Shown: in pieces, positions 23,225 to 35,223 of the stretch
Layout: each line of letters opens with the position of its first letter
Numbering within the stretch: position 1 is the first letter of the stretch
Source of the DNA: Lepas anatifera
Lineage: Eukaryota; Arthropoda; Thecostraca; Lepadidae
Length of the DNA stretch: 64,000 nt
Direction: 5' to 3'
NCBI GenBank assembly: GCA_034440635.1
Contig: JAOTON010001526.1
Coordinates: 4,597,001 to 4,661,000, forward strand
Position numbers and translations under genes: made by a program
Notes under the pieces: generated by a model
Seen by the model: the letters and a program-made list of their open reading frames with translations, nothing else
Told to the model about the DNA's origin: nothing
Databases searched by the model: none

Positions 23225-23378
23225 TAGTACATTAGGGTTGCCCATGTTGGGTACCCTGACACCGCCTCTGTCAGTGACATTGCCTGAGGCTACCGAGCGA
23301 GTCCGCCCGGTAGCCTCAGGCAATGTCACTGAAAGAGGCGGTGTCAGGGTACCCAACATGGGCAACCCTAATGTACTA
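23225..23378. repeat. Near-perfect hairpin with 70-nt arms
   Basis: The arms 23225-23294 and 23309-23378 are reverse complements with a single mismatch that I can see (G at about 23271 opposite A). They are separated by a 14-nt loop, GAGCGAGTCCGCCC. The outermost paired sequence is TAGTACATTAG. A short direct AGAAG lies on each side (23216-23220 and 23382-23386). It could be a foldback MITE or a transcribed small-RNA hairpin; the sequence alone cannot decide. Confidence 0.9.
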
Positions 23379-23404
23379 TAAGAAGCACCTGATAAGCGTC
23401 CCCT

Positions 23405-23495
23405 GCACCTTGCGGGCGGCCGGCGGACCGTGGCGAGCCGCGGAGCCGCCGGGTGGCGGGCGGGCGGACGTCTCCGGGCGGCGGGCGGCCCGGTA
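23405..23495. other. Short GC-rich, CpG-dense tract
   Basis: About 90 bp of almost pure G/C (CGGGCGGCCGGCGG, GGTGGCGGGCGGGCGG) in an A/T-rich setting, starting 27 bp after the hairpin. No frame or motif is supported. It may be part of the same mobile unit or an exapted promoter-like island. Confidence 0.4.
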
Positions 23496-24136
23496 CAATT
23501 TACACTGTGGGCAACTTTGCGCACTTAGCTCTCTTCAATCAATGACAGAGAATGACTTGACCTATGTTTCCACAAAAAGCTAATTGGCAGAAACGTAACA
23601 TTTTTTGTTTGTCTTTTCAAAAGTAGTAAATAATTGTTTAAGGTGGGTTTATGAAAGGGTTAATTAAAAAGGCAGATTATATACATTTATAAAAATTCAA
23701 ATATACACATAACGCTAATCATCTCAAGGCCAACATTATGAGGAACATTTTGATACTAATTATTTTTAGCCTGACTCAGTTTTGACGTTAATTATTCAAA
23801 GCTAAAAACTCGGATCTAGCAGACACATCTAGTGCGTCACTTCTGGATTTCATCATCACCTTATTTGATGAGTAATAAGTGCATCTTTCAACTGGATTAA
23901 AGTCGTCATTCAGAACACTCTGAACAATTTTCTTCACATTTGCAGCCATAAAACGCCTAAATTCCAAAATCCGAAAAATGGTCCCGTGGCCACCCACGAC
24001 AGCGTTTCCGACCACAGTGCAGCGTCGCAAATGCCGTGCGATGCGATTCCGTGGATGCATTTACTCCATTGATTTGGATGCATAGTGCCTTCATCTGTGT
24101 TGTTCTATGATATATTATTGTGGTGTTGCACAATTT
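23496..24136. other. No recognised feature
   Basis: A/T-rich intronic sequence; frames on both strands look random. Confidence 0.5.
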
Positions 24137-25167
24137 TGGTACCCCCTCCTCTAAGATCTCGAGAATCACGCTAGATAGCAAAAAAAAACGGTAAACGGCG
24201 TTGGGTAGCCCATCCAATTCTCTATGGAAAATATTAGAGCAAAACAATTTATCCTATTGCAAATATCGTGGCAAGCCAAATGAAATCCGCCGCCCCGGTA
24301 GCTCAGTTGGTAGAGCGTTGGGCTCCGACCCGCTGCTCAGAAGCATGCAGTGGCAGGGCATGCCCAGGCTTGGGATCGGTTCCCCTGAGACGCTCCGGCG
24401 CTCAATAGTTTACCCGACGTACAGGTCGGCTGGCAACTGAGTGGTGAGAGGGTGACCTGAGCGGGGCGGCCGTACCTGTGCTTTGTGGGACGTTAAACTT
24501 TGGCTTCTAAATTAACCCTCCATTGAGGGAGTTGCTCGTTCGGGTGGTGGGGTCGGGGTCTCCGTGACAAGTCCCTTGATGACTTTAGTGAGACTCCGAC
24601 TCCACCAGTCGTACTAGGAACAACTTGAACAAAATTTATAAAAAATATACATAATATGACCTTGCTAGGTCATATTAGGTCAAATCAAGAATTTGATCTG
24701 ATCTGATGTCAGGTCGAAGTCAACTTAGGTCAAAATGCATATCATTAGAACCGCAAAGACAAGTCTAATGCTTTTAAAATAAATGCTCTATCACCATCTA
24801 TTACTAAGTTATTAGTTAAAACCATTTTCCCATGTAATTCCAATGGAGAGGTCATGGCTCGTAACTGAGCTTCGGTCATCGATATAAAAAATGCCGGAGC
24901 ATATTTTAGAGCACTCAGTGGGCCCGTTATCCGAATGAGTTTAGTTTATCCTGTTCTGACTTATGCTATTTTAAACCTTTTTGAGGTGGTCACTTGACCT
25001 GTACTGGTAACTTGACATGAGATGACCTAACCTAAAAATGTTAACAAAGGTTGTGAAAACGATCAGGGAAAAGGAATGCCAAGTACGGCGGCGCTACGCG
25101 CCGCCGTTTTTATGCTGTCTTAAAAAATCCGAGGGGTGTACCCGCCCCTTCCCAGTCAATGCGCGTG
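24137..25167 (-). mobile_element. Truncated TTAA-type AGGTCA element, inverted, split by a SINE
   Basis: In reverse orientation it matches copy 1 (18681-19527): GATCTCGAGAATCACG near the left, a TGACCTGTACTGG tract at about 24995, and the end AGTCAATGCGCGTG followed by TTAA (25168-25171). The left end is truncated at about 24137 without its inverted terminus. The block 24288-24620 is a SINE insertion. Confidence 0.7.
24288..24620 (+). mobile_element. tRNA-derived SINE
   Basis: It starts with a tRNA-like head CCCCGGTAGCTCAGTTGG (polymerase III A box TAGCTCAGTTGGTAGAGC). A B-box-like GGGATCGGTTCCC follows about 80 bp downstream at 24373. A non-tRNA body then runs to about 24620. The A/B distance is too large and the cloverleaf is incomplete for a functional tRNA. 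The insertion interrupts the TTAA element. The right border is approximate. Confidence 0.7.
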
Positions 25168-25171
25168 TTAA

Positions 25172-26500
25172 GTTTAATGTCACTTGATCTCTGGTGGTCA
25201 TGTCGTGTGGTAACCTGTCAGAGAAATTATAATTCGGATCAAGTCGCGTTTTTTTTAAGTTTGGTGTCTGTGCTGTTGTTTTGTGTCTTACCAATGACGT
25301 AATGCACGTTTTACATTGCAGTCTGGAAAGTATTGTAGGATATTTTACCAAAGCCTGAACTGCTGCCGATTTTTCTCATGTCTGAGCCAACACCCATTGT
25401 TTTAAATCTCTTAGACATGGGCACAGAATGTCCATTGCAGACGATGCGCACTAAAATTCCGGGAGTGTGATTCGCACTAAAATTCCGGGAATGTGATGTA
25501 TATGTGAAGCTTAGTCTACTCGATCTTCGCGAGCAATGCATCCAACTCGGGTGGATTCAAATGAAGCGTGTACCTGAGTTGTTCAGTGCAATATCCTGCA
25601 AGTAATTTTTTGTGGTGACATATTCATAGTATCGGTGACTTGTAAACAATGCAGATCTGCATGAATTATATAAATGATACAGCTGTTGCGTGTTCAATAA
25701 ACGTGTATGACGCTTGTGTTACTGTGCTGATTGTCGTATAGATAAGTTTTAATACAGTCTAAAGAAGCATTCTAATCATAGCTGAATTTTATTTTCCAGC
25801 GTGTCTGGGCCCTTTCAGTGTGTATAATTCGCCTATAGCCACTGGGATGCTGACTGGTATTTAAATGTGTTTTTACTAATACTAATATTAATTTTAAGCT
25901 ATCAACGATTTGGTGGTTTTCAAATTACACTTCCGATAAATCGTGGACTGAGAGTCTCTCCTAACTACACTACCACAGACAGAGTGACGGCTCACGGACA
26001 ATCTTAGGGCTGCCCATTCTGTATTCTGTATTCTGTATTGGTAAAAAACATCAACAGGCATTGCCCAATTACTGATGCAGTCATGTGATTTAAAACCGTA
26101 AAGTCAGATAATAAATACATTCAGCAATGGAAGCATTCCATGAACATGCATAACGCTCAACTTTTTCACAAATGTCTATCCTGAGAAAGTTCCTAAGGTT
26201 GCCGTGAATTTGATAACATTAGTTTTAAATGTGTAGCCCGAGTCTGCGAAGAAATCAACATTACGAAATGCGTTGAAGAAACTGTTACATGTGACGGCCA
26301 CGCGGAGGAAGAGGCTGCGCTGCACAGTACCTTCACGCGCAAACCGAACCGCCCACAATGTGTGTGTTGGTGCTTTAGGGCGCTTCGGCTGCCAGGGCCA
26401 TATAGCTCGCCTATCAGGTCAGTTTAGTCTAGTCTTGGATTACGCTTTGTTGTTGGTATCAAGCTTCCTACGGGCAGCTAGAAATGGCCCAGACTCGGGC
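25172..26500. other. Intron 1 sequence, includes 3' flank of a LINE
   Basis: No host gene is visible. A short triplicated ATTCTGT tract lies at 26018-26036. The part next to 26500 is probably the 3' untranslated end of the minus-strand I-like LINE, but its terminus was not located. Confidence 0.45.
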
Positions 26501-26512
26501 TCTGTCACCCAC

Positions 26513-29280
26513 TCAAGCCCTGTATGGGCTGTAAATAATATGGAAACCTATCTCAGTCAGGTACGATAAAACGCGGTTAAAGTCTGTTGTTGGGTGTTTA
26601 CCAAGAATCTCAGCCATCGTTTGCCTAGAGAGGAAGCGGTTACGCACTTCGCGTAGCCCTGCACAGGCATCAGTGTCTGAGAGAACGTGCTCGACGCTCA
26701 GTCTTGCGCCACAGCGGGTGCAAGTGTTTGGTGCGGCGCCACAAAGGTAGTGTCCATGTGTTATGAATGTGTGGCCGATGCGGAGTCTAGCCAAACACAC
26801 CTCCTCTCTCCTACTTCGCCGGGCGCTCGAATCCCAGTGACCTATTGTTGTCCTGAGACGTTTCAGAGCACAGTCCGGTTCAACATCCCATCTCGTCTGC
26901 CACTTTGAGGAGAAGAAATTATTGATATCAGCCTTCAGGTCACCCGCTGGTACCCGGAACCTTCGCTGGGGGCTCAACCACGACGCAGATTTGGCGGCTT
27001 CATCCGCCAGTTCATTCCCGGGTATACCAACATGACTTGGGACCCATAAGAACTTAATTTCGATACCGTGAGATGCAGCAGTGGTCAACAGTTTTAAAAT
27101 CGCGGGTACGAGCCATGATGAATGTGATAGACTAGAGCGGGAGAGCTGCCAGCGAGCTGGCTGAGTCGGTGATTATCAGGTGATGTTTCTCGGGGAGCTG
27201 ACGGATATACCGTATGACCTGTAAAATAGCATATAGTTCGGTGGTAAAAACCGACACAGTTCTCGGGAGACCAAAACATCGACCGATTCCTTCGCCTGTG
27301 AAGGCACACCCGGCACCAGCAGCTCCCTTGGATCCGTCAGTGTAGAACTTAAAGTAGTCTGGGTATGAACCTATCTTTTCTAAGGCTAGTTGTGCGAGTT
27401 CTGATGGGGCTGTTCTCGTTTTCCCGTGCTGCATCAGCTCAAAATCGCATTCAACAGTAGTTCGGCGCCATGGTTCCAGCCTCTCAGGTCGTTTCTTTGC
27501 TATGGTCCCAAAGTTAATACCCGATTCTTGTAGCCAGTGCGTAACCCGGGTGCATAGAGCTGAGGATGAGCTTTGTCTACCGCCTGTGAAAAGTTCTGTC
27601 AATGAGTTATCAAAGATCCACTTGTATGTAGGATGGGCTGGGTATTGGCGGATTCTACATGCATATGTGAGAGCGAGTCGACTTCGTCTCAATTCAAGCG
27701 GGGGCTCGTTGGCCTCCACTAAAAGGCTCGCTCTTCGTGATGTCCGGAAGGCGCCTGTTGCGATACCAACACATGCGTGGTGGACAGCGTCTAGGGGTTG
27801 TTTCGTGCTCATCAATGCACCATCGTACACCACTGAAGCGTAATCCAGCACAGATCTTATCAATGCATGGTATAGTCGGAGAATGGAGGTTCGGTCTCCA
27901 CCGTAGGATGTACGAGAGATCATCTTAATGATATTCATGCGGTCAGTACATTTGTCTTTAAGAGATGAAATGTGTGGAGAGTAGGTAAGACGTTTGTCAA
28001 AGGTCACACCGAGGAATTTAACCCTATCGGTGGTCGGAACACGTCTTCCGTACAGTCGCAGTGATGCCTCTGGACAATATCGCGTCCAGTGGCAGAAATG
28101 GATACACGTAGTTTTCTCCGTTGAAAACTTAAACCCATTAAGCAGGCTCCAATCGGTCAGGCGATCAATACATATCTGCAGTTGTCGCTGCGCTGATATC
28201 GTAGTGGACGTGGTTACCCACACAGCGAAATCGTCAACAAAGAGCGATCGGTTCACGGACGAGGGTATTGCGTCACATATGTCGTTGATTAAAACACCGA
28301 AGAATGTCACGCTTAAAACACTGCCCTGTGGCACCCCACTCAGCTGTTCAAACCTCTCCGACAGGGAGTTGCCGATTCTAACTCGGAAGTATCTGTTTCT
28401 TACGAAGTTTTCTAGGAAATAACCCATACGACCTTTGACCCCTGCCCGTCGTAGCTTTTGAAGTATCGCGTGGCGCCACGCTGTATCGTACGCCTTTTCC
28501 ATGTCAAAGAAGAGTGCTACGGTGTGCTGCTTTGCTGCAAAGGAACGGCGTACAGCTGTATCGAGCGATACAAGGTGATCAGTGGTGCTTCTCCCTGCTC
28601 TAAAACCACACTGAGCGTTGGAAAGAAATCCGGTGCTTTCCAAAAACCACATGAGTCTTTTGTTGACCATCCTTTCAAAAAAGTTTGCAAATACAAGACG
28701 TAAGAGCGATAGGTCTGTAATGGAGAGGGTATGTTCCATCTTTATCCGGCTTGAGTATAGGAATGATTGTCGCTTCACTCCAATCATCTGGGAAATCGTG
28801 TGTGATCCATATATGGTTATAGAAAGAAAGAATGTCATTATGTGAATGTTCATCCAGTCGTCTCAGCATGTCGTAGTTAATATTGTCTGGACCTGCAGCA
28901 GTATTTTTTGTGTTTGAGAGCGCTCCTTTCAATTCATGTATTGAGAATGTATCATTATAAGGGAGAGCTTCAAGAGAGCTGAAGTCAACTCTTACCCTTT
29001 CAGTATGTGTTTTATGTCGAACAAAACGAGGGTCAGTTGTACCAAGGCGCCAACGCTGAGACCAGGTTTCACCAATAGCGTTGGCCACTTGCAACGGATC
29101 TGTTATTGTTATTGTTTGTGATCGTGTTAGTACTGGTAATGGTACAGGAGAGCTTCTGCAGAAATGCATTTTATACGTCTCCATATTGTACTTAGAGGAG
29201 TGAGTCTATTAATTGTATTTACATATGTAATCCATGACATTCTTTTCGCTTCCTTCACGATACGTTTAGCAACGGCTCGC
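26513..29280 (-). mobile_element. Decayed I-clade-like LINE (reverse transcriptase and RNase H)
   Basis: Read on the minus strand, three frames succeed one another. 29184-28675 carries the RT fingers (AAGPDNINYDML, YRPIALTS). The next frame, ending at 27132, carries RT motif A (FFDMEKAYD), motif B (GVPQGSVLS), motif C (FVDDF), then RNase H (FYTDGS, TTELYA, ITDSASS). 27088-26513 carries the last RNase H motif (VPSHVGIPGNELADEA) and a CCHH-type zinc motif (CTRCGARLSVEHVL). At least two frameshifts make it a pseudogene. The endonuclease is missing; recognisable coding begins near 29270 and abuts the next LINE, so it is 5' truncated. RNase H after RT places it near the I/Nimb group, which is family-level knowledge rather than a search result. 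Confidence 0.85.
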
Positions 29281-32200
29281 GGGCGGCGGGAACTGTATCA
29301 GGTTACCCGTTGTTGGTCGCCTTTTAAAAATCCGAAAGCAGCGTCGGCGTTCCCTGAACCGCCCACAAAGAGGAAGAACGCGACGTTCGACGGGGCACAG
29401 ACAAACCGAACTCGGAAACCAGATCGGAGCAATCCAACTTTCCGCGATGAAGATTAAGCAAAAACAAGAGGCCATGCTGAGCAAAACGAGCCTTAATACT
29501 ACGCACTTTGTAGTGAGTCAAAAGAGATGGATAGCCAAGCCTGGCTGACGGACGGTCCGAGAATGAGGCCAACCAGATGAGAAGTTTATGCTGCACCCTT
29601 TCTAGGCGCTTCAAGTGGGATGCAGCAGACCCTGCCATACAGCGCAACCATACTCCAGGATGGATCTTACATGGGCATAATAAGCACAAAGAATAGAAGT
29701 GTGCTTGAGTCTGACTCGGCAGCACTGGCACGAGGTCTGAAAACTTCGTATGAGGAGGCCAAGCATTCTATTGGCCTTGGCCACGGTGTGGTCTATGTGT
29801 GGAGCGAAAGTCAGCTTACCGTCGAGTATAACACCGAGATCCCTAGTCTCTGTATGGCGCTCCAGCGGCGTACCATCCAGTACATAGGTGGTAAGGATCA
29901 GAGATTTTCGAAGAGAAAATGGTATGACGCTACATTTATCTGGATTCAATTCTAAACGCCAAACTTTAGACCATTCTACTAAATTGTTGATGTCAGCCTG
30001 AAGGGCATCACTGTCTGTTTTTTCGAAATTCGGTAGTACAACTTAAGATCGTCGGCGAAGCTTATACAGTTGGTTCGAATGGTGAGGGGGATGTCTGCTG
30101 TGTAGCAGATAAACAAGAGCGGGCCACACACGCTGCCCTCAGGCACCCCGGACCTTGCTGCGCACCATTCGGAAGATTGGCCCTCTAGTATCAGGGTAGT
30201 TGAATAACGGGTACTTCAAAGTTTTGTACCCAAAGTGATCAGAATCATAGTTTAGTACCAGTTTTAGTATAATGTACTAGGAATATGCCAAAAATAATGC
30301 TAGTTTAGTACATTGATATAAGGTAAACACAAACGGCTGCAGCTGGTGACTGTGGTATTTGTTTGTACCCAAAACAGGATGGAGAATCAGTGCAGGACAT
30401 ATGCATTTCGAATTATTTTTCGTGTAGTTTTGTCATGCCGGTATTGAGCAGAGGTGCGATGTCGGCCAGTAGCGTACGCGACCGGTAAATTAATACGACT
30501 ACGTAGCGGGCATAAGCGGATCCAGGTCGCAGATCGGATGGGCACCTTACGGGGGTGCCATTCGGATTAAGGGGGCGCCACTTTTGGCCGACAAAACCTA
30601 TCATGTGGTTGTCAAATTCTATAGCGGCGCGCCGATTTTTGCATCGGGGGGGGTGAGGTGACATTTCAGGGGGCACCATCGACCCTACAGAGCACCGCCA
30701 TGAACATTTGAGAGGACGCCGAGGGTTGATTCATTGTCCCTTTTTATTAGGACAGGGGCGGATCTAGGCCATACGTTTGGGGAAGGTAATCTCAGGAAAC
30801 ATTGCGAACATGGTGTCGTTTCGATGACAATCGGCTGAAAGTGGGTACAATTCAGCCACTTTGGGGACCATTGCAGGGGCGGCTGCAGAATTTTCTCAAA
30901 AAGAGGCTCGGGTTTCAATCGTAGGAGCCCCTGCTCGTGGTTTTCATATTTCAATAAATTGAGCGTTAAAAGTGAATAAATCATCTGGGTGGTGTGTATT
31001 TAAACGTACTTATTAAATAAAGTTTTATACTTTTGGGGACTCCAGGCTAGCTATTGGGACCCCCGAGACCAGTATCCGTGGCATTTGGGCTCCTTGAGTT
31101 TACCTAAGAAACGCCCACTGAACATAAAGGGCTTCATAGACGAATCCAGAATTGCCAATCGGGGGGGGAGGGGCCATCCGGTCCGGGGGGCGCCACTTTT
31201 GAACTGTAAAATCTATCAGGTGGTTGCAAATTCGCACATTCGGACTCTATGAAAAGGTTGGCCACTTCTAGGATTCGAACCCACGCCTGAAAATGAAACC
31301 AAAACATGGGACCGGTTTTCGCCATCTAGCTCGCTGGTTAATGTCACGGCTGGCGGTTTTGACCCCGGAAATGAAAATAAAAATGTCCTGGCGTCCATTT
31401 GAACTGCTTTTCGTGAACCTGCGCGTGGTTTAAGATACTCTCCCGAGGCTCTAGATTGCAAGCTTTTTAACATGTGTTCCCTATGGACTAGTCGAAAATG
31501 CCAGCCGTTTAGTAGGAACAACTTTGAGCCCCCGCCCTAGTATAACTCGTTGGCGACGACCAGTCAGGTAGGATTCAATCCAGGAGTGCGCGCGACCAGT
31601 AATTTTGAAAGATTTTAGTTTGTGAAGAAGAAGCGTGTGGTTTACACTCGTAAAAGCCGAAGAATAATCAGTGTAGACAGAGTCAGTCTGCACGCCCTCC
31701 TGGATCGAATCCCAGCTGTGTTTTAGAAAGTTGGCAAGATTTGAGACGCATGAACGATTTGGGAGAAATCCATGTTGACTGCTGGGAATAGATGGTAGAC
31801 AATGGGCCAAAAGAGAGTCACAGACTACCTTTTCTAAAATTTTCGAACAAAGAGGAAGAAGCGAAATACCGTGGTAGTTGCCTGGGTTCGTTTTGTCTCC
31901 TTTTTATGAATGGGAATGACATTTGCATCCTTCCAAATATGTGGGAAAACACCTTGAGCGACTGACAATTTGCAAATGATTTCGAGAGGCACTGCCAATT
32001 CGGCAGCACACTCATGCAAAATTATGGCGCTCAGATTGTCGGGCCCGCACGCTTTGTGCTTTCCCATGCTAGATAGCAGGGCCTGAACTTTACCTGGGGG
32101 ATTTGTAAACTCTTGAAGAATGGAACAGTGAAAGTCCGGGCCGTTTGGCAGCGTGTCAACGTTGGGATCCGAAAATTTGGAGGCGAAGGTTTGGTTGAAA

Positions 32201-32290
32201 ATATTTGCGCATTTGGTGGGATCTGAAAATTGTTGACTGTTTGCGACAAGAACGCGTGGATGTTGATGACATTTAATGGCACCCCCAGGT
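29281..32290 (-). mobile_element. CR1/jockey-like LINE fragment split by an insertion
   Basis: Two minus-strand pieces form one RT. The upstream piece (32290-31544) has GPDNLSAIIL, WKDANVIPIHKK, HGFLPNRS and motif A as TDYSSAF, and ends at GRRQRVIL. The downstream piece (30184-29281) continues with EGQSSEW, GVPEGSVCGPLLF, motif C FADD, and a C-terminal half (RLERVQHK, FAQHGLLFLLN). Removing 30192-31543 rejoins the frame exactly at this point. Several frameshifts are present (for example near 31850 and 30040), and the endonuclease is missing. CR1 versus jockey cannot be settled without a tree. Confidence 0.85.
30192..31535. mobile_element. hAT-like insertion inside the CR1/jockey-like LINE
   Basis: An 8-bp duplication with one mismatch flanks it (TCTAGTAT at 30184-30191, CCTAGTAT at 31536-31543). 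Its first 30 bp (CAGGGTAG, ACTTCAAAG) weakly mirror its last 30 bp (CTTTGAGCCCCC). A related stretch occurs at 45610-45760. The interior contains pieces of the GGATCC-type MITE family (30510-30770 and 31140-31215, both with GGGGGCGCCACTTTTG). No transposase is seen. Confidence 0.75.
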
Positions 32291-32421
32291 TTGCAAAATA
32301 GTCCACCAGATTCCCATTATTTGGATAAAATGCTACTCAGAACTGGTTTTGGTTTCCTCGAGACTAAAAAACTGACCATGCGCAGCGGGGTTGAACATAG
32401 CCCCTACAACATATCAATACA

Positions 32422-34147
32422 CAGTAATGCAGGAGACCAGAAGAACTCGGGATGGAGCCTCTAGCTAAAAAATTATTTACGATGGAACGATAATTTTTGC
32501 TTCAAATGAAGGCTTTTATTGGGTGGTTCAAGCAGGCACGCGCAATGATGATTTTCGATATTGGGCTTTCGACCAATGACCATTTAGTGATGTCAGTAAA
32601 ATATCATAATTGTATACTGGTGATAACCACTTTTAGTTAAGAACTCATGACGATGAATGATGATTTTTACTTTAATTGAAAGCTGGTGCTGAAATGGCTT
32701 GGATAAAAACAAAATATCACATTCTGATTCTAGATTTCGACAAATTATAATATAGTGATGCCATAAAAATATCACTACACGTTGGTAATGCCATAGGCGG
32801 ATCTAGGGGCAGGTGCCACCCATAGCCATAGGCGGATCCAGGGACAGGCAAAGAGGGCTCCCTGACCGACCCTCGGTGCCCCCTAAAATGGTCACGGCGC
32901 TCCAGTAAAGGGTCGATGGCGCCCCCTTGAAATATGTCGCTTCCCACCCCCCCCATGCGAAAATCGGCGCCCTGCGATAGGATTTCGCGCCCATCTGATA
33001 AGATTTTCCGGCCACAAGTGGTACCCCTTGGTCTGTATGGCAGCCCCACACCAGCAATGTGCCCCCCATCCCGGATCGGCGATCCTGGATCCGCCTATGG
33101 GTAACAGTTTTTTAATCAAGGACTTATAATGATAGAACATGAATGTTTAATTAACTAGAAAGCTTCGTTGAGTGTTTCAAACAAACATAAAACATACTTG
33201 TGTTTTGAATTCAGGTTTTGGCCGAATCATCCTTTGGTCACGCATAAAAACACCACAATTGTTATTTGCTGACGTTCATTTTCATTTCCACCACAGAGAC
33301 TATTGAGGGTATTTGATGGCTCTTATACTCAGTACAAGTGATTCAGATGACTACAAAGCCGGCAAATCTGACCAAAAGCAGTAAGCTGAGTAAAATTTGC
33401 GATGTATACGGAAACGTGTTTGATTTGGAGCATATCGACAACTGGAGCTAATGCCATGTTCCGTGCCATTACCTACACACATATGTAAAACCGCCAGTTT
33501 TTTCCTCCATAGTATTTAAATGGCGATAGCATCAGGCTGGCATGCAACGGCCCAAACCAAATTCACGATTTTAGTCATCCGCTAATTATCAGTAGGACTA
33601 AAAACGTCATAACTTGTTTTCGGTCGCCGGATGCCAACCTGACAATTCCACTATTTTAAGACTATAGAGGACCCTTCCTCAATTATTCGCAATAATTTTA
33701 AACTGATCTTGATAGTAAGTTTTTTGCTGGCTTTAGAAATCGTGCTTTGTGCGGGATTTTTATTTTCAAAACATACCGCTATTAAAATGTTCTCACTATG
33801 TTGCTGGGACAAGTTAGAACGGTATGTCTGTGACCAGAAGATCACAGAAATCTGAACGGTAACAACAGTATACTTTTACTATCGATGACTAGGTGTTAGT
33901 ATTTGCGATTCTTGTTTGTAACCATGTCATTGTTTTTTTTAGTAAGATTGCGGTATGTAGTGACATGGAAGAATTGTCATGTTTCAGCAGCCGTGAAATT
34001 GACTTAGCAGTTAGTACGGTAAATGAAGGAAGTAAGCACGGTTTGCCGTGTTCCAATGAACTCTTAAACGTATTATATGCATTTGATATCACTTCTAAAG
34101 TCACTTTCAAGGGTTTTATCCTGTTGTTAAGGCCCGCTGCATCACTA
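32422..34147. mobile_element. hAT-like element A (second copy) in the foldback's left arm
   Basis: The inverted ends CAGTAATGCAGGAGACC and (inverted) TAGTGATGCAGCGGGCC match those of the element at 5512-16676. The flanks share CAATAC in a degenerate 8-bp duplication (32414-32421 and 34148-34155). It aligns with the outer parts of 5512-16676 and gives the empty site for element B. A MITE lies inside at 32792-33099. No transposase frame is evident. Confidence 0.8.
32792..33099. mobile_element. GGATCC-type MITE
   Basis: The ends CATAGGCGGATCTAGG and CCTGGATCCGCCTATG are inverted, and the flanks begin with the same GGTAA (32784-32791 and 33100-33107, 5 of 8 matching). An internal second start CATAGGCGGATCCAGG at 32826 suggests a nested or duplicated end. 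It is the same family as 56901-57145, sharing a GGGGCGCC-rich interior. Confidence 0.75.
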
Positions 34148-34505
34148 TGCAATACTCCAAACTATACAATGAAACCTATAAACTATCAAATATGTTTAGC
34201 AAAAACTATCGATGTTATAGCCACACCCATTTATTGCGCTTCATAGAGCAAGAATGAAGCTTCACGTGTAAAACAGTACCAATTCACAGTCAATCGCAAG
34301 AAGCATTAATGATTCTCCCTTCATAACACCTCTAAGCCGCCGACGCCACCGGCACCGCCGGCCTATATTCCCAGTTTATATCTCAAGTGTTTAATACGGT
34401 GCAAACCTTTGAACCTCAACTATCAGTAGTTTCTGTTGCTCAGTGTCTTTTTGGTTAGGTTTTGATGCACCTTCTGGAACTTCTACATGCCCTGGCAGTT
34501 TTTTT

Positions 34506-34763
34506 TTATAAGCTGGTCTTCCCTAGAATCTTGATGCACTTTGTGATGGTGCCGCAGCACCTCTCGGTCAGGTCGTTGGCCACTCTGACTTTCCACACAA
34601 ACTCCTCCGTTCCCTTGTACTGCTGGTCCTCGCCCCACAGTCTGGAATCCCTCACCAGCCACTTGTGATCGATTTTGAAGATCGTGAAGAGCATGAATGA
34701 GTTGGAGCCGCACAGGTCGGTCAGTTCGGTCTTGGAGGTGAGCTTCTCGAGGGAGTACTGCAA
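34506..34763 (-). pseudogene. Unidentified transposon-associated protein fragment, left arm
   Basis: An 85-codon minus-strand frame contains LEKLTSKTELTDLCG and KVRVANDLTERCCG. The second segment resembles the 'V.N D.AERG' block of an uncharacterised arthropod transposon-associated protein, but I cannot name the family with confidence. The same fragment is present in the right arm on the plus strand. No start or full domain is visible. Confidence 0.45.
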
Positions 34764-34860
34764 AGGGGGTTATGGGCGAGGTTGCTAGCTGGCTCGGCGG
34801 TGTACAAGCCGTGCCTACCCAACACTTTCCCTGAGCACTACTCTCTCGAGAAGCCCAGGT

Positions 34861-35223
34861 TCAGAGTTCACATCCAAAACCGAACTGGCCGACCTGTGCG
34901 ACCCCAAATCCTTCATGCTTTTCGCCATCCTTGAGAGTCGACCACAAGTAACCAGCGAGGGATTCCAAACTGTGGGGCGAGGACCACCAGTACAAGGAAA
35001 CTGATGAGTTTGTGCGGAATGTCAAAGTGACCAATGACCTGACCGAGAGGTGCTGCTGCACCACCACAAAATACAGCAAGATTCTTACTTGGAAAGACAG
35101 GCTCAGAAGAAAAAAACTGCTGCAGGGTATGGTGATGTTCTGGAAGGTGCATGCCAACTTCACCAAGAAGACACCAAGAAGACAAACAAAAACTACTGGT
35201 AGTTGAAGTCTAAGGGTTTGCAC
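34861..35223 (+). pseudogene. Unidentified protein fragment, right arm copy
   Basis: The plus-strand counterpart of 34763-34506. The same words appear in shifted frames (FTSKTELADLCDP, then NVKVTNDLTERCC at about 35016-35055), with frameshifts between. It is more degraded than the left copy and is clearly a pseudogene. Confidence 0.45.

Noticed and set aside
24288..24360. A functional tRNA gene
   Set aside because: The A box is good, but the cloverleaf cannot be completed and the B box is too far downstream. It is better explained as a SINE head.
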